64,000 bases of DNA. Origin: Paludibacteraceae bacterium (lineage in GTDB: Bacteria > Bacteroidota > Bacteroidia > Bacteroidales > Paludibacteraceae). This document shows, one piece after another, positions 18,932 through 28,585 of the stretch. The DNA lies in the NCBI GenBank assembly GCA_017550335.1, contig JAFZPM010000034.1, positions 24,970-88,969 on the forward strand, written 5' to 3'. Under the pieces are notes generated by a model that was not told where the DNA came from, ran no database searches, and saw only the letters and a program-made list of their open reading frames with translations. Position 1 is the first letter of the stretch; every line of letters starts with the position of its first letter. Both the position numbers and the translations under genes were made by a program.

Positions 18932-20953
18932 CTATTTCTTCTCGAAGAGGATGAAGTTTCCTTGTCTGTTCTCGAAGATAGGCATCTGCCGTCCGTTGGT
19001 CGCTTGCCTTACTTGGTTACGGATGTAGAGCTCCAAAGCATCCAACGTGATGTTTCCTTCCTCATCGACTGCCTTACCCTTTATACCTTCGAGCAAAGCC
19101 TTCGTGAAGATACCGTTCTCCCACTGCTCGGACTCGTTGGACTTCTGCGCCTCGGTGCTGGAGTAGAATCCGATGATGTCAGGCTCTGCCATGGAGAAGG
19201 TCTCCGCGGCACCTCTGATGCCATACATGGAACCTGAGTGGCATGCATCCATGAAGATGATGATCTTACACTTCTTATCCTTCATCCTCTTCAACGCGCT
19301 ACGGATGATATCGAAGTCGACCGCGGAGGAGAAGAGGTCGTTGCTCTCCGCATTGCAAGACAAGAAGTAGGTTTCCGCACCCTCCTTCGCTCCGTGTCCG
19401 GAGAAGAAGAGGAGGATCACATCGCCTTGACTCGCCGAGTTCACCAAAGTGGAAAGTCCCTTCTTGATGTTCTTGTCGGACGCACCCTTGTCCTGAATCA
19501 AGTTAGCGGTCTTCAGTGATTGGTATTGGGACAAGTTGCAAGTCTTCACCGTATTCATGAAGTCAGCCGCATCCTTCGCCGCATGCTGCAATTTCAGGTC
19601 TGCCTGGTCATAATCGCTCACACCGACAGCAAAGACATGCAAAGCTGGTTTCGGACGGTCGCCACGATAGTGCAGCAACACAACGGCAGGGTCGCTATTC
19701 TGTCCCCTGTTATCCTTCGCGATCAATTGCACGCGGCAATCGCTCACACGCGGCAACGTGAGTGTGATTTGCTTCCCGACACGTTTCACACCCTTCGTAC
19801 GAGGCATCAACTCACCATTGATGTAAGCGATGATCTCTGGTTCACTACCATCATGGGTAGAGGTTTCGTAGGTGAAGGTGACCTCAGGAGAGGAGTATTG
19901 GGAACCATCCTTAGGTGACAGGATCTTGATGGTCGGCGCACCTTCCACCACATGGGTGACGGTCGGAGTAGGCTCCACCTTACCAGGCGTCGTATTCCCG
20001 CCCGATGGCTTCGTAGGAGTAGGATCCGGCCTTTTTTGTGGCTCCTGTGCCGCAAGGTTAGGCGTCTTATATGCGAAGGACTCCAAGTTAGGCACCAAGG
20101 AAGAAGCGACTCTTCCCTTCGGGTTATTCGCCTGCCATTTATTAGCCGCCGCCTTAGCCGCGTTCATGTCAGCGTACGTAGGCTTAACGACGAAGTTACC
20201 CGCACGGTCGATAGCGCCCCATTTGCCCCTATACTTAACGACAGCGAAATTGCATGTCGCACTGAAAAGCGCGGTTTTGTCGACGTTCTCGAAGACAGGC
20301 TTCATGACCCAGTTACCCAAATAGTTGATGAAACCGATCTTTTTCACACCGTTCTTCAAACCGATATAGATGTTATCACCCAGCACGGCTTTCATCTCCA
20401 TCTCCTTAGCAGCCTTGCGGACATCCTCCTTCGAGGTGAAATAAGGGTTGATGGCCATCACACCCTCACGGTCCACAGCACCCCATTGCTTGTCAAGCTT
20501 CACAATGGCGTAACCCTTTCCCTTGTCGAACGTATATTCGTTATCTATATCCTCATAGATAGGGCGGAAATACATTTCACCGGCATAATCCACAAATCCC
20601 CACTTGTTCAATTTGTTATCATACACAGCGCTCAAGAAGACACTTCTGTCTCCTCCCTTAACAGCCAGTTTAGCGGCACGGAGCGCAAGCTCCTTGGTCG
20701 CGAACACCGGCTTACAATAATACTTTCCATCCGCCGCGATGGCACCCCATTTGCCCTGATACTGCACAATAGCGTACTTCTTCCCGGCGAACGCATTATA
20801 CTGGTCGTAGTTCTCATAAATAGGCTGAATGACCCATGTGGAACCATTCATGAATCCCCATTTACCCGTTTTAGGGCTTCTGTTCGCTTTCTGCGCCGGC
20901 GCGTACACGACAACCAACGCAAGCAAACACAATGTCAATAAGTACTTCTTCAT
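18932..20953 (-). CDS. Exported WG-repeat caspase-family (C14) protein
   Basis: A 673-residue protein with a signal peptide (about 1-21). WG-type repeats occupy residues about 25-265 (KWGFMN, KWGAIA, KWGFVD, QWGAVD, KWGAID), a Pro/Thr linker 303-338 and an Ig-like strand region to about 430. The C-terminal caspase/metacaspase domain (437-673) keeps the dyad: His520 in FFSGHG and Cys571 in MDACHSG. The domain begins ALHVFAVGVSDY as in orthocaspases. Being exported, it acts outside the cytoplasm, unlike most bacterial metacaspases. The start is 4 bp after the CHASE2 stop, so the two are translated from one mRNA. Substrate and trigger are unknown. Confidence 0.9.
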   Translation of the reverse strand: MKKYLLTLCLLALVVVYAPAQKANRSPKTGKWGFMNGSTWVIQPIYENYDQYNAFAGKKYAIVQYQGKWGAIAADGKYYCKPVFATKELALRAAKLAVKGGDRSVFLSAVYDNKLNKWGFVDYAGEMYFRPIYEDIDNEYTFDKGKGYAIVKLDKQWGAVDREGVMAINPYFTSKEDVRKAAKEMEMKAVLGDNIYIGLKNGVKKIGFINYLGNWVMKPVFENVDKTALFSATCNFAVVKYRGKWGAIDRAGNFVVKPTYADMNAAKAAANKWQANNPKGRVASSLVPNLESFAYKTPNLAAQEPQKRPDPTPTKPSGGNTTPGKVEPTPTVTHVVEGAPTIKILSPKDGSQYSSPEVTFTYETSTHDGSEPEIIAYINGELMPRTKGVKRVGKQITLTLPRVSDCRVQLIAKDNRGQNSDPAVVLLHYRGDRPKPALHVFAVGVSDYDQADLKLQHAAKDAADFMNTVKTCNLSQYQSLKTANLIQDKGASDKNIKKGLSTLVNSASQGDVILLFFSGHGAKEGAETYFLSCNAESNDLFSSAVDFDIIRSALKRMKDKKCKIIIFMDACHSGSMYGIRGAAETFSMAEPDIIGFYSSTEAQKSNESEQWENGIFTKALLEGIKGKAVDEEGNITLDALELYIRNQVRQATNGRQMPIFENRQGNFILFEKK

Positions 20954-20957
20954 TTTT

Positions 20958-22286
20958 TTATCGTTTTTCTATGTTTTCTACAATTTCCTGTTCAAGCGTC
21001 TTACCGCCCCGTTTCTTTACTATGATCTTCTGTACCTTGAATAGCAAGAAGTAGAAGATTTCCGCCGCATACCCCGCTAAACCTGTTCCCAACAAGGCAT
21101 ATAGCAATGTGATGTTGTATTGGCGTTCAATGAACAAATAGCCTCCCAAAAAGACGAGGGCCAACATCATGATGATCTGCAGGGTGGTGGACAACACACC
21201 CGACACGTCATTGTACTTCTCGTTGATCCAACAATAGATGAAACAATACAAGAAAGTATACAGCAAACCCAGAAGGAGTCCCTGCTTTTCGGACATCTGG
21301 TTGATCAGTCTGCCTGGTTTGGTCAAGGTCGAGATGGCATATCCATGGATGGTCGTTCCGCAGATACGCCTTGTTCCGTCGATGACAATAGGGATATCAT
21401 GGAAATCCCTCAGATCCAAATAATCCCCCACCAAAACGGTTTTGTCTTTTATGAGATTACGGAAATAGGTGTCGTTGCCCTCGATCTCCTGCAACAACAG
21501 TTTCTTCTCCATCGGGTCCTCGAACTCCGTCGCATCGATAGCTTTCCGAGCCCTCACGATATCCAAAACTTCAAGTAAAAGGATCTTCTCGAACATGGTT
21601 TGCTTGTAATGGATCAGCTCCTCATTCTCTTCCCTGCTCTCCCAAAAGTCATAGACATCCGGGTGGGCCATCCGAACAATCTCATGGACAAAGGTGCTAT
21701 GTTCCTTATCACCGAAGGTGAGTGTTTTATAGAATTTGCGGATTGTCTCGTTCTCCACATTCACGCAAGCCTCAACGCAACCCGTATTCTTCACGAAGTA
21801 AGACTCCTCCTTCTTGTACATGTCGATCTTGGACTCGTCTCCGCCAGCCGCCACTTTCTGCAACGGATCATATTGGGGCACCATCCTATAGGCCGCGATC
21901 ACATGATCCTTGCAACGGGCGATGACATGCTCAAGGCTATCATTGGCAAGCGTATCCCCACTCCCCGCACCGCCGAAGATAACGTCAAGCGCAACCACCT
22001 TGGCACCCGCGTCATGAAGATATTCGATACCCGCGGCGATGTCGGCCCTTGAATAGCACTGCGCCAAATCCATCACGATGATGTCTGGGCTAACGTCCGC
22101 TTCCTTATCCGCCTTATCGTTCTCGGTCTGGAAATAACTATCCGTCATGGTGAAGTTACCCATTATCTGTCCGACGGGGTCCAAATAGGAAGAACTATAC
22201 CGCAACTCGTTCACGATAGCGCATATCGCCACAATGATCAGCATTATACCTATCGAGTGGAGTATGTATCTCAAAATCTTTTTCAT
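20958..22286 (-). CDS. CHASE2-domain membrane sensor protein
   Basis: A 442-residue protein using the ATG at 22286. An N-terminal transmembrane helix (YILHSIGIMLIIVAICAIV) is followed by a large extracytoplasmic CHASE2 domain (DIIVMDLAQCYSRADIAAGIEYLHDAGAKVVALDVIF ... DKTVLVGDYLDLRDFHDIPI ... ICGTTIHGYAISTLTKPGRLI). Three C-terminal transmembrane helices and a short basic cytoplasmic tail come next. There is no kinase, cyclase or other output domain, so the signal is presumably passed within the operon or through the membrane helices. A -7 element (CAAATATA on plus, 22304-22311) lies directly upstream. Confidence 0.83.
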   Translation of the reverse strand: MKKILRYILHSIGIMLIIVAICAIVNELRYSSSYLDPVGQIMGNFTMTDSYFQTENDKADKEADVSPDIIVMDLAQCYSRADIAAGIEYLHDAGAKVVALDVIFGGAGSGDTLANDSLEHVIARCKDHVIAAYRMVPQYDPLQKVAAGGDESKIDMYKKEESYFVKNTGCVEACVNVENETIRKFYKTLTFGDKEHSTFVHEIVRMAHPDVYDFWESREENEELIHYKQTMFEKILLLEVLDIVRARKAIDATEFEDPMEKKLLLQEIEGNDTYFRNLIKDKTVLVGDYLDLRDFHDIPIVIDGTRRICGTTIHGYAISTLTKPGRLINQMSEKQGLLLGLLYTFLYCFIYCWINEKYNDVSGVLSTTLQIIMMLALVFLGGYLFIERQYNITLLYALLGTGLAGYAAEIFYFLLFKVQKIIVKKRGGKTLEQEIVENIEKR

Positions 22287-22303
22287 ACGCACGCACTTTG
22301 TCA

Positions 22304-22311
22304 CAAATATA
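22304..22311 (-). promoter_or_regulatory. -7 box of the CHASE2-caspase operon
   Basis: Minus-strand TATATTTG (plus strand CAAATATA), 18 bp before the chosen ATG. No -33 TTTG at the usual distance, so it may be weak or activator-dependent. Confidence 0.5.
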
Positions 22312-22523
22312 CAAAAGTTTTTAACTATTGCATAGAATTCCGCCAAAATGTAATCGAGGCATGTCTGTCAAGAAGAAGCGGAAGCGCCCACAAGAAAACG
22401 CACGCAAACATTTCCAGATTGTGAAAAAATAAGTAGTTTTGCCGACGCAAAATATACTAAACTCCCGTATACGTACGTTTAAATGGAGAAGTAACTTAAA
22501 ACTAATATTTTGAAAGATACGAA

Positions 22524-23273
22524 ATGATTCCGAAAATCATACACTACTGCTGGTTTGGGAAAGGAGAAATGCCCTCATTGGCATTAAAATGCATCGAGTC
22601 TTGGAAGAAATATATGCCCGATTACGAAATAAGAAGATGGGATGAAGAGAACTTCGACATTAACTCAAACACATACGTGAAAGAGGCATACGAAAACAGG
22701 AAATTCGCATTCGTCACAGACTATGTGCGGCTTTACGCGCTATACAAAGAAGGGGGCATATACATGGACACCGATGTGGAAGCGCTTAAGAGCCTGACAC
22801 CTTTTCTGCACCTACACGCATTCTCAGGCTTCGAAAGTAGCGGATACGTGCCAACAGGCATGATGGCAAGCGAAAAAGAGGGGAAATGGGTCAAAGACCT
22901 TCTGGCAGACTATGACAACCGCCATTTCGTCAAGGAGGATAACACCTTTGACCTCACGACAAACACGACTTTGATAACGAACTATATGCTGGAGAAAGGA
23001 TTGGTGACGAATAACACGTTTCAGGACTTCGAAGGACTGACCACCATGTATCCTTCAGAATATTTCTGCCCAATATCCCAACATACAGGGAAACTGAATC
23101 TGACCGAAAACAGTTATTGCATCCATCACTTTGCAGGATCATGGATGCCAAAACACGTGCAAGCCGCTTCCAAAATAAGGAAACGATTGTCGCGTCTTTT
23201 AGGACCTAAGACAGTGGAATTCCTGATCAAGAAAATAGGTCTTAAGAAGTGGAAAGACAATCAGATGAAATAA
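22524..23273 (+). CDS. GT32-like glycosyltransferase (DXD sugar-binding, capsular type)
   Basis: A 249-residue cytoplasmic protein starting MIPKIIHYCWFGKGEMP, with WKKYMPDYEIRRWDE, FAFVTDYVRLYALYKEGGIYMDTDVEAL (the DXD motif YMDTDVEA binds metal and nucleotide sugar), and a C-terminal HHFAGSW. This is the Gly_transf_sug/GT32 family, which adds sugars such as mannose or galactose to growing surface glycans. It begins the polysaccharide cluster and is convergent with the GT4 gene. A TAGTTTTG box at 22434-22441 may drive it. Confidence 0.88.
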   Translation: MIPKIIHYCWFGKGEMPSLALKCIESWKKYMPDYEIRRWDEENFDINSNTYVKEAYENRKFAFVTDYVRLYALYKEGGIYMDTDVEALKSLTPFLHLHAFSGFESSGYVPTGMMASEKEGKWVKDLLADYDNRHFVKEDNTFDLTTNTTLITNYMLEKGLVTNNTFQDFEGLTTMYPSEYFCPISQHTGKLNLTENSYCIHHFAGSWMPKHVQAASKIRKRLSRLLGPKTVEFLIKKIGLKKWKDNQMK

Positions 23274-23306
23274 ACGACAAGAAACATTATTCCCCTATCG
23301 ACGTTA

Positions 23307-23328
23307 TCCGAATCATAATCTATTCGGA
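23307..23328. terminator. Possible bidirectional terminator
   Basis: TCCGAAT (23307-23313) and ATTCGGA (23322-23328) form a 7-bp stem with an 8-nt loop between converging genes, followed on the plus strand by the T-rich AAATTTTATTTT. Short but well placed. Confidence 0.5.
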
Positions 23329-23335
23329 CCAAATT

Positions 23336-24394
23336 TTATTTTAACTGGCTGGAATATATACGTTTATAAATGGCGAAATACTTATCGACCATCGTCTTAA
23401 TCGTCAGCTTCTCATTGAAGATATCCAGAGATTTCTGACACATTTTCCCGTATAGATCGGGGTCTTCGAGGATCTCCTTGATGCGATTCACAAAGATATC
23501 CACATCATTTTCGACCGCATAACCGTTCACGCCATCCTCTATGATCTCCGGCACACCACCCACTTTGGACGCCACCACAGGTTTCCCGAAACTCATGGCT
23601 TCCAGGATGGAAACCGGCAATCCCTCGAAATCCGAAATGAGGCAATACAAATCCGTTTTTGAGCAATAGGCTCCCGCATTGGCGATATTCCCGATGAAAT
23701 GGCAGTTTTCCGGCACATCATCATACTCAACCTCCTCGCAATTGCCTATCCAGATGAACCCATATTGAGGCAACCGCTTAGCGATCTCGATAAAATATCT
23801 AGGCTTCTTCGGCGCAACCAACCTCGCGATGGTGAGCACATTCTTCTCGTATTGGTGAAATACAGGGATATCCTCGATCGAACTCGTGTCCGGACGATTG
23901 ATTCCATTGTATATCATCTCGACATTGTTGGTTATGTTCTCGGATATCAGGTTATTATAATCGTAATTGCTTACGCCCACTATCGATGCGCAGAAACGCT
24001 GCATGAACTTCGTTATCGGAAGGAAAATCCTGTTCGCGACCCTGATCGAGTCGAACCCGTGCACCGTGTAGATGATTTTCTTCCGCGGGATAGCGATTTT
24101 CCCCAATATGGCAACTTTCGACGCATGCAGATGCACGACATCCGGCTTGATCCGCTTATATAGTTTCCTGATTTCCCTATATGCCAACAGATCTTCCTTG
24201 AGACTAACCGCCCTTTGGAGGTGCTTCAGATGAATACATTCGACAGATGGATGGAACAAACTCCACATCTTGCCGTCACCCTCTCCAGAAGCCACAAACA
24301 CCTCATTGCCCTCAACAAGACTATTTGCAAGATTCGCCACAACAGTCTGCGCACCTCCCAATTCACACTTCGTTATGATTTGTAGGATCCTCAT
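23336..24394 (-). CDS. GT4-family glycosyltransferase
   Basis: A 352-residue GT-B enzyme. The N-terminal domain begins MRILQIITKCELGGAQTVVANLA with the GGA loop; VVHLHASKVAILGKI follows. The C-terminal donor-binding domain contains LTIARLVAPKKPRYFIEIAKRL, FIGNIANAGAYCSKTDLYCLISDFEGLPVSILEAMSFGKPVVASKVGGVPEII. The EGLPVSILEAMSFG block is the E-x7-E motif of GT4 retaining transferases. Acceptor and sugar unknown; it belongs to the surface-polysaccharide cluster and has a consensus promoter at 24469-24499. Confidence 0.92.
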   Translation of the reverse strand: MRILQIITKCELGGAQTVVANLANSLVEGNEVFVASGEGDGKMWSLFHPSVECIHLKHLQRAVSLKEDLLAYREIRKLYKRIKPDVVHLHASKVAILGKIAIPRKKIIYTVHGFDSIRVANRIFLPITKFMQRFCASIVGVSNYDYNNLISENITNNVEMIYNGINRPDTSSIEDIPVFHQYEKNVLTIARLVAPKKPRYFIEIAKRLPQYGFIWIGNCEEVEYDDVPENCHFIGNIANAGAYCSKTDLYCLISDFEGLPVSILEAMSFGKPVVASKVGGVPEIIEDGVNGYAVENDVDIFVNRIKEILEDPDLYGKMCQKSLDIFNEKLTIKTMVDKYFAIYKRIYSSQLK

Positions 24395-24773
24395 CTCTTC
24401 TCTTTTGATATTACAATGAATGGGTTTTCAAATCCGCCATACTACAAAATTATCATGCATATCATGCGCAAAGGTAGAACAAATTCTAACACACACAAAT
24501 GTTTTTCCCCTTTTTCACGACACAGATACCTGAATTTCATCCCCCCGCACATAATCAATTGTAAATAGCAGATAGGATTGTAAACAAAAAACAAGACCCT
24601 ACAAAGGGATTCTAACCGCCATTCCCGCTCGGATAGACAAGAAAAACACAGATACAAGGTGACACCAAATAGTTTTTCTCATTTTTTTCATATATTTGCA
24701 GTGGATTGGGACATATGAGATGTCCTTCGGATATAAAGTATAAATTTACGGACAAACATAAAACGTAGATGCC
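24395..24773. other. Divergent promoter region between GT4 and epimerase genes
   Basis: A 379-bp AT-rich gap. It carries a consensus promoter for the minus-strand GT4 gene and, at 24691-24698, the plus-strand -7 box TATATTTG for the epimerase gene 76 bp further on. Short open frames inside it have no recognisable features. Confidence 0.6.
24469..24499 (-). promoter_or_regulatory. Promoter of the GT4 gene
   Basis: Minus-strand -7 TACCTTTG (plus CAAAGGTA, 24469-24476) and -33 TTTG (plus CAAA, 24496-24499) with a 19-bp spacer: an exact consensus, identical in its -7 box to the tRNA-Phe promoter. Confidence 0.75.
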
Positions 24774-25772
24774 ATGAAAATAACAATGATAGGTGCAAGT
24801 GGATTCGTAGGCACACGACTAATCGACTTGCTATTGCATGATGAAGGAAACACATATTATGTAAAAAACATCGATTTACAACACAGCCATTTCTTCGATT
24901 CCCATACAACCATCGGGGATGTCCGCATTCAGGAAGACATGGACAAGGGAATAGCTGACAGCGATGTGGTGGTCCTATTGGCCGCCCAACATAGAGACGA
25001 CGTCTCTCCCGTTTCCTTGTATTACGACACCAATGTGGGCGGAATGGAGAAGGTACTGAACGCGATGGAGAAAAACAACGTGAAACGTATCGTCTTCTTC
25101 TCTTCCGTCGCTGTGTACGGTCTGAACAAAAACAACCCGAACGAGGAACACCCGAAAGATCCTTTCAACGACTACGGGAAAAGCAAATGGCAGGCGGAAC
25201 AGATGCTCCAAAAATGGTACGAGTCACACCCGGACTGGAACATCAACATCATCCGTCCGACCGTGACGTTCGGCGAACGCAACAGAGGAAACGTATACAA
25301 CCTGCTCAGACAAATCTCAGGAGGGAAATTCCTGATGGTGGGCAAAGGAAACAACGTGAAATCCATGGCTTATGTGGGCAACGTGACGGCATTCGTGAAA
25401 TACATGATCGACAATCTCAAGGATGGCTACAACGTCTTCAACTACATCGACAAGCCGGACTATACCATGAATGACCTCGTCCCGCTGGTCAGCAAGGTGA
25501 TGAACAAACATATCCCGTCCATCCGGGTTCCTTACGCCATAGGCATGATGGGAGGTTATTGCTTCGACCTTCTGACCAAAATCACGGGCAGGAAGTTCGC
25601 CATCAGCTCCGTCCGCGTGAAGAAATTCTGTTCGACCACCCAATTCGACTCCACCAAGGCGCATTCAATCGGATTCAAGCCTCCATACACTTTGGACGAG
25701 GGATTGACAAGAACGCTAGAATTCGAATTCCTTCATCCTGCGAAAGACGAGATCGTATTCAAAAGCGAATAA
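24774..25772 (+). CDS. NAD-dependent epimerase/dehydratase (extended SDR)
   Basis: A 332-residue protein. It starts MKITMIGASGFVGTRLIDLL with the GxxGxxG NAD(P)-binding motif. The active site is S in RIVFFSSVAVYG with Tyr and Lys in DYGKSK (YxxxK). NIIRPTVTFGERNRGNVYNLLRQI is the extended-SDR substrate-binding block. It probably interconverts or dehydrates a nucleotide sugar feeding the surface polysaccharide; the closest functional class is UDP-glucose 4-epimerase-like but the sugar cannot be read from sequence. The phosphoethanolamine transferase gene follows 96 bp later on the same strand. Confidence 0.88.
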   Translation: MKITMIGASGFVGTRLIDLLLHDEGNTYYVKNIDLQHSHFFDSHTTIGDVRIQEDMDKGIADSDVVVLLAAQHRDDVSPVSLYYDTNVGGMEKVLNAMEKNNVKRIVFFSSVAVYGLNKNNPNEEHPKDPFNDYGKSKWQAEQMLQKWYESHPDWNINIIRPTVTFGERNRGNVYNLLRQISGGKFLMVGKGNNVKSMAYVGNVTAFVKYMIDNLKDGYNVFNYIDKPDYTMNDLVPLVSKVMNKHIPSIRVPYAIGMMGGYCFDLLTKITGRKFAISSVRVKKFCSTTQFDSTKAHSIGFKPPYTLDEGLTRTLEFEFLHPAKDEIVFKSE

Positions 25773-25868
25773 AATGACTTGTATGCGGAAAAATGATCGT
25801 CTGTTTCATGCAGAATACGCATGGAACAGATTTTACGACGTCAAATCCGATATCTAAATAACATAATT

Positions 25869-27545
25869 ATGGGTATAAACATAGGGACAATCATTGATCG
25901 ACTTCACAAGGAAAGAATGCTTCTTGCCATCCTGACCATGGTAGGTTTGCTAGGCGCCGTGGACGTGTTTTGCAATTCCGTCGAAAAAGGTGACAATATC
26001 ATTCTCCTATCCATAAAATGGTTTTCCATCTCTTTTCTCTTCGCGTCCATACTGTCATATTTGATGGGGACAGAAAAGAAACCCATCAAATGGATAACGT
26101 CATCCATCATTGCCCTATATGGCCTGCTCTGCATCGCGAATGCGGTCTCCTTCCTATTCTGGGGATTCGGCGTCAGCTGCAGGATGTTCACCATCATCAT
26201 GGAGACAAACAGCCGGGAGGTCGGGGAATTCATCAACTACACCATTGGGAACTTCACATCAACCGATTTCCTACTACGGTTTGGCGTTTTTGCCCTTATC
26301 ACCGCAGCGATTACGCTAGGATGCAAAAAAATGGGAGGGAAAGCGTTCCTTTTAACATCGCTCCCGATCGCCTTCATAGGACTAATCTCCACATTCATCC
26401 AGCTACAGTCCACAACAGAGAAAAAGAACGCCAACATCTTCATCCGCTGCGCACTCGACCTTCCGAGGACTCTGAACAGCATGCAGGATTATAATACGAC
26501 GCAACAACTAAGTTGTGGACAGGAGAATCTTTACGAGACTTTACAAGGGAACGGTGATATCGATAATATCATTATTGTGATCGGAGAATCCGCATCACGC
26601 AAACACCACTCGATATACGGTTATCAACTACCCACGACCCCTCTTCTGGAAAAGAAAAAGAACGAGATCATCGTGTTTAATGACGTGACTGCCACCTATT
26701 CGACCACAAGCGAATCGATGAAGATGTTCATGACCTACAAAAACTCCATCACCAACAAAGACGATTGGTTCAAATACCCTAATATCCTCACCATATTCTC
26801 CAAATTAGGATACAAGACATATTGGATATCCAACCAAGAAAAAAACGGGTTCATAGGCGGTTGTGAAAGCTTTTTCTCCGACAAATGCGACACGAGCAAA
26901 TTCGTGGGAATGCTATTCACCGGCGATAACCTGCAGGAGAAGTATGACGACGCACTTCTGCCGGAACTATCCAACGCAATGAAGGAGGATAACCCGAAAA
27001 AACTCATCATACTGCATATGATGGGATCCCATGGCGAATATTACAGGAGATATCCGAAAGAATTCGCCCATTTCACCGATGAAAATATCGAGGAGGCAGG
27101 CCGTTCATTCCTGACGAAAAAGAAGAAACAACTCATCTCCGAATACGACAATTCGATCCTTTACAGCGATATGATCATCTCCAACATGATCGATACCCTA
27201 AAGAAATTTGAAGAGAAAAAGAGTCTCTTCGTTTATTTCTCCGACCATGGAGAGGAGATGTATGACGTGAGGGATTTCGCGGGGCATTCGAAGGGATACG
27301 TGGATATCCCGTTCATCATCTGGGCGAGCGACACTCTACAGAAACAGATGCCGGACAAATACAAGGCGATGTCGGAATCCACAGAAAAACCCATATCCAT
27401 CGAGAATCTTCCCGACTTCCTTTTGGGCATATCCAACGTCCAATACAAATACTACGATTCAACATTCGACTTCACATCTCCAAACTATAAACTGGAAGAA
27501 CGGTATGCGGACGACAAACCATACCACAAAGGGCAGTGTGAATAA
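25869..27545 (+). CDS. Phosphoethanolamine transferase (EptA/sulfatase-like)
   Basis: A 558-residue protein from the ATG at 25869; a longer start at 25821 is possible. Five transmembrane helices occupy about residues 20-190, followed by a periplasmic alkaline-phosphatase-fold domain. VIGESASRKHHSIYGYQLPTTPLL carries the nucleophile position after GE; here it is Ser, as in CptA-like enzymes, where EptA has Thr. Metal-binding blocks include YWISNQEK, LHMMGSHGEYYRRYP and FVYFSDHGEEM...AGHSKGY. The family moves phosphoethanolamine from phosphatidylethanolamine to lipid A or core sugars, often reducing sensitivity to cationic peptides. Part of the surface-glycan cluster. Confidence 0.87.
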   Translation: MGINIGTIIDRLHKERMLLAILTMVGLLGAVDVFCNSVEKGDNIILLSIKWFSISFLFASILSYLMGTEKKPIKWITSSIIALYGLLCIANAVSFLFWGFGVSCRMFTIIMETNSREVGEFINYTIGNFTSTDFLLRFGVFALITAAITLGCKKMGGKAFLLTSLPIAFIGLISTFIQLQSTTEKKNANIFIRCALDLPRTLNSMQDYNTTQQLSCGQENLYETLQGNGDIDNIIIVIGESASRKHHSIYGYQLPTTPLLEKKKNEIIVFNDVTATYSTTSESMKMFMTYKNSITNKDDWFKYPNILTIFSKLGYKTYWISNQEKNGFIGGCESFFSDKCDTSKFVGMLFTGDNLQEKYDDALLPELSNAMKEDNPKKLIILHMMGSHGEYYRRYPKEFAHFTDENIEEAGRSFLTKKKKQLISEYDNSILYSDMIISNMIDTLKKFEEKKSLFVYFSDHGEEMYDVRDFAGHSKGYVDIPFIIWASDTLQKQMPDKYKAMSESTEKPISIENLPDFLLGISNVQYKYYDSTFDFTSPNYKLEERYADDKPYHKGQCE

Positions 27546-27685
27546 ATAGGCTTAATCATCAATGATGTCACCCGCATGAGCAATAAGAGCTGGCATATCC
27601 TCAAATTGGCGTTGAGAATATCTATGAACATAGAAGAACATCAATAAGTCTTACTATCTCCACATGATAAACCATATAAATAAAA

Positions 27686-28585
27686 TTAAAATCGCTTATT
27701 CCGTGTGATGCGATCCCATAACAATAAAAAAACACCTGGTATTAATGCGAGAATTGCACTTGCGGGAACAAATTTAACCTTCTCGCAAAAACTAAGAGTT
27801 TTATTACACAAAGCATATCTCCAATATAACAACGCACTCTTCATGTAATAAAATAACCTAATATCACGCGTCTGACCTATCTTCAATAACTCCGAATAAT
27901 AGGTTATCGTTCCAACGTTATTGTTCTCCAATGTTTCAACAACCTTACTTGTAATCGAGTCGCCTATTTCCACCTCGCGTACATAGATGATCTCTGGGAT
28001 AGACACCACGTCATATTTTTGAGCCATACGATTCCACATCAAACCTTCCGGACAAAATTTTTCCCCAGAAAACGTAGGAAACAAGTACTGTTTCATAACG
28101 GAAGTTTTCATAACCGTGGCCCTATCTCCTGACGCACCATATTGAAAATAATAATCAAAGAAACTAACCCGCCTAATTTCATCAAAAGGATGTATTCCAA
28201 CCGACTTCCCATCAGTACCTATAGGCAACAAAATCAACCCGCACAAAGAATCATCATTCTCCACAAGATGCCAATTCGCATATATCCTCTCTATGGCAAT
28301 GTCTTTCAGATAATCATCACTGTCTACCCGATAGAATATTTCATTCTCGGTGTGTAATACCCCATAGTTCATCGCACTATTTACGCCACCATTCTCCTTA
28401 TACAAATATCGAATGCTTAACGAACCTTCAGCAATAAATTGATCAACGAGCTCTTTAGTTTCATCCACACTTCCATCATCAATAATTAACCATTCGAACC
28501 GTTTGTCTGTCTGCGCAAGCAACGATTCAAAAAGACGGGGAAGAGTCTTTGCCCTATTATATGCCGGTGTGAAAACTGTTATCAT
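27686..28585 (-). CDS. GT2-family glycosyltransferase
   Basis: A 299-residue GT-A enzyme: MITVFTPAYNRAKTLPRLFESLLAQ, then FEWLIIDDGSVDETKELVD and FYRVDSDDYL, the DXD-type metal/nucleotide-sugar site. The C-terminal third has a hydrophobic segment (VPASAILALIPGVFLLLWD) that may anchor it to the inner membrane. Its start overlaps the O-antigen ligase stop by four bases. The last gene of a four-gene minus-strand operon (flippase, EpsG, ligase, GT2). The gene is more AT-rich than the housekeeping genes. Confidence 0.9.
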   Translation of the reverse strand: MITVFTPAYNRAKTLPRLFESLLAQTDKRFEWLIIDDGSVDETKELVDQFIAEGSLSIRYLYKENGGVNSAMNYGVLHTENEIFYRVDSDDYLKDIAIERIYANWHLVENDDSLCGLILLPIGTDGKSVGIHPFDEIRRVSFFDYYFQYGASGDRATVMKTSVMKQYLFPTFSGEKFCPEGLMWNRMAQKYDVVSIPEIIYVREVEIGDSITSKVVETLENNNVGTITYYSELLKIGQTRDIRLFYYMKSALLYWRYALCNKTLSFCEKVKFVPASAILALIPGVFLLLWDRITRNKRF

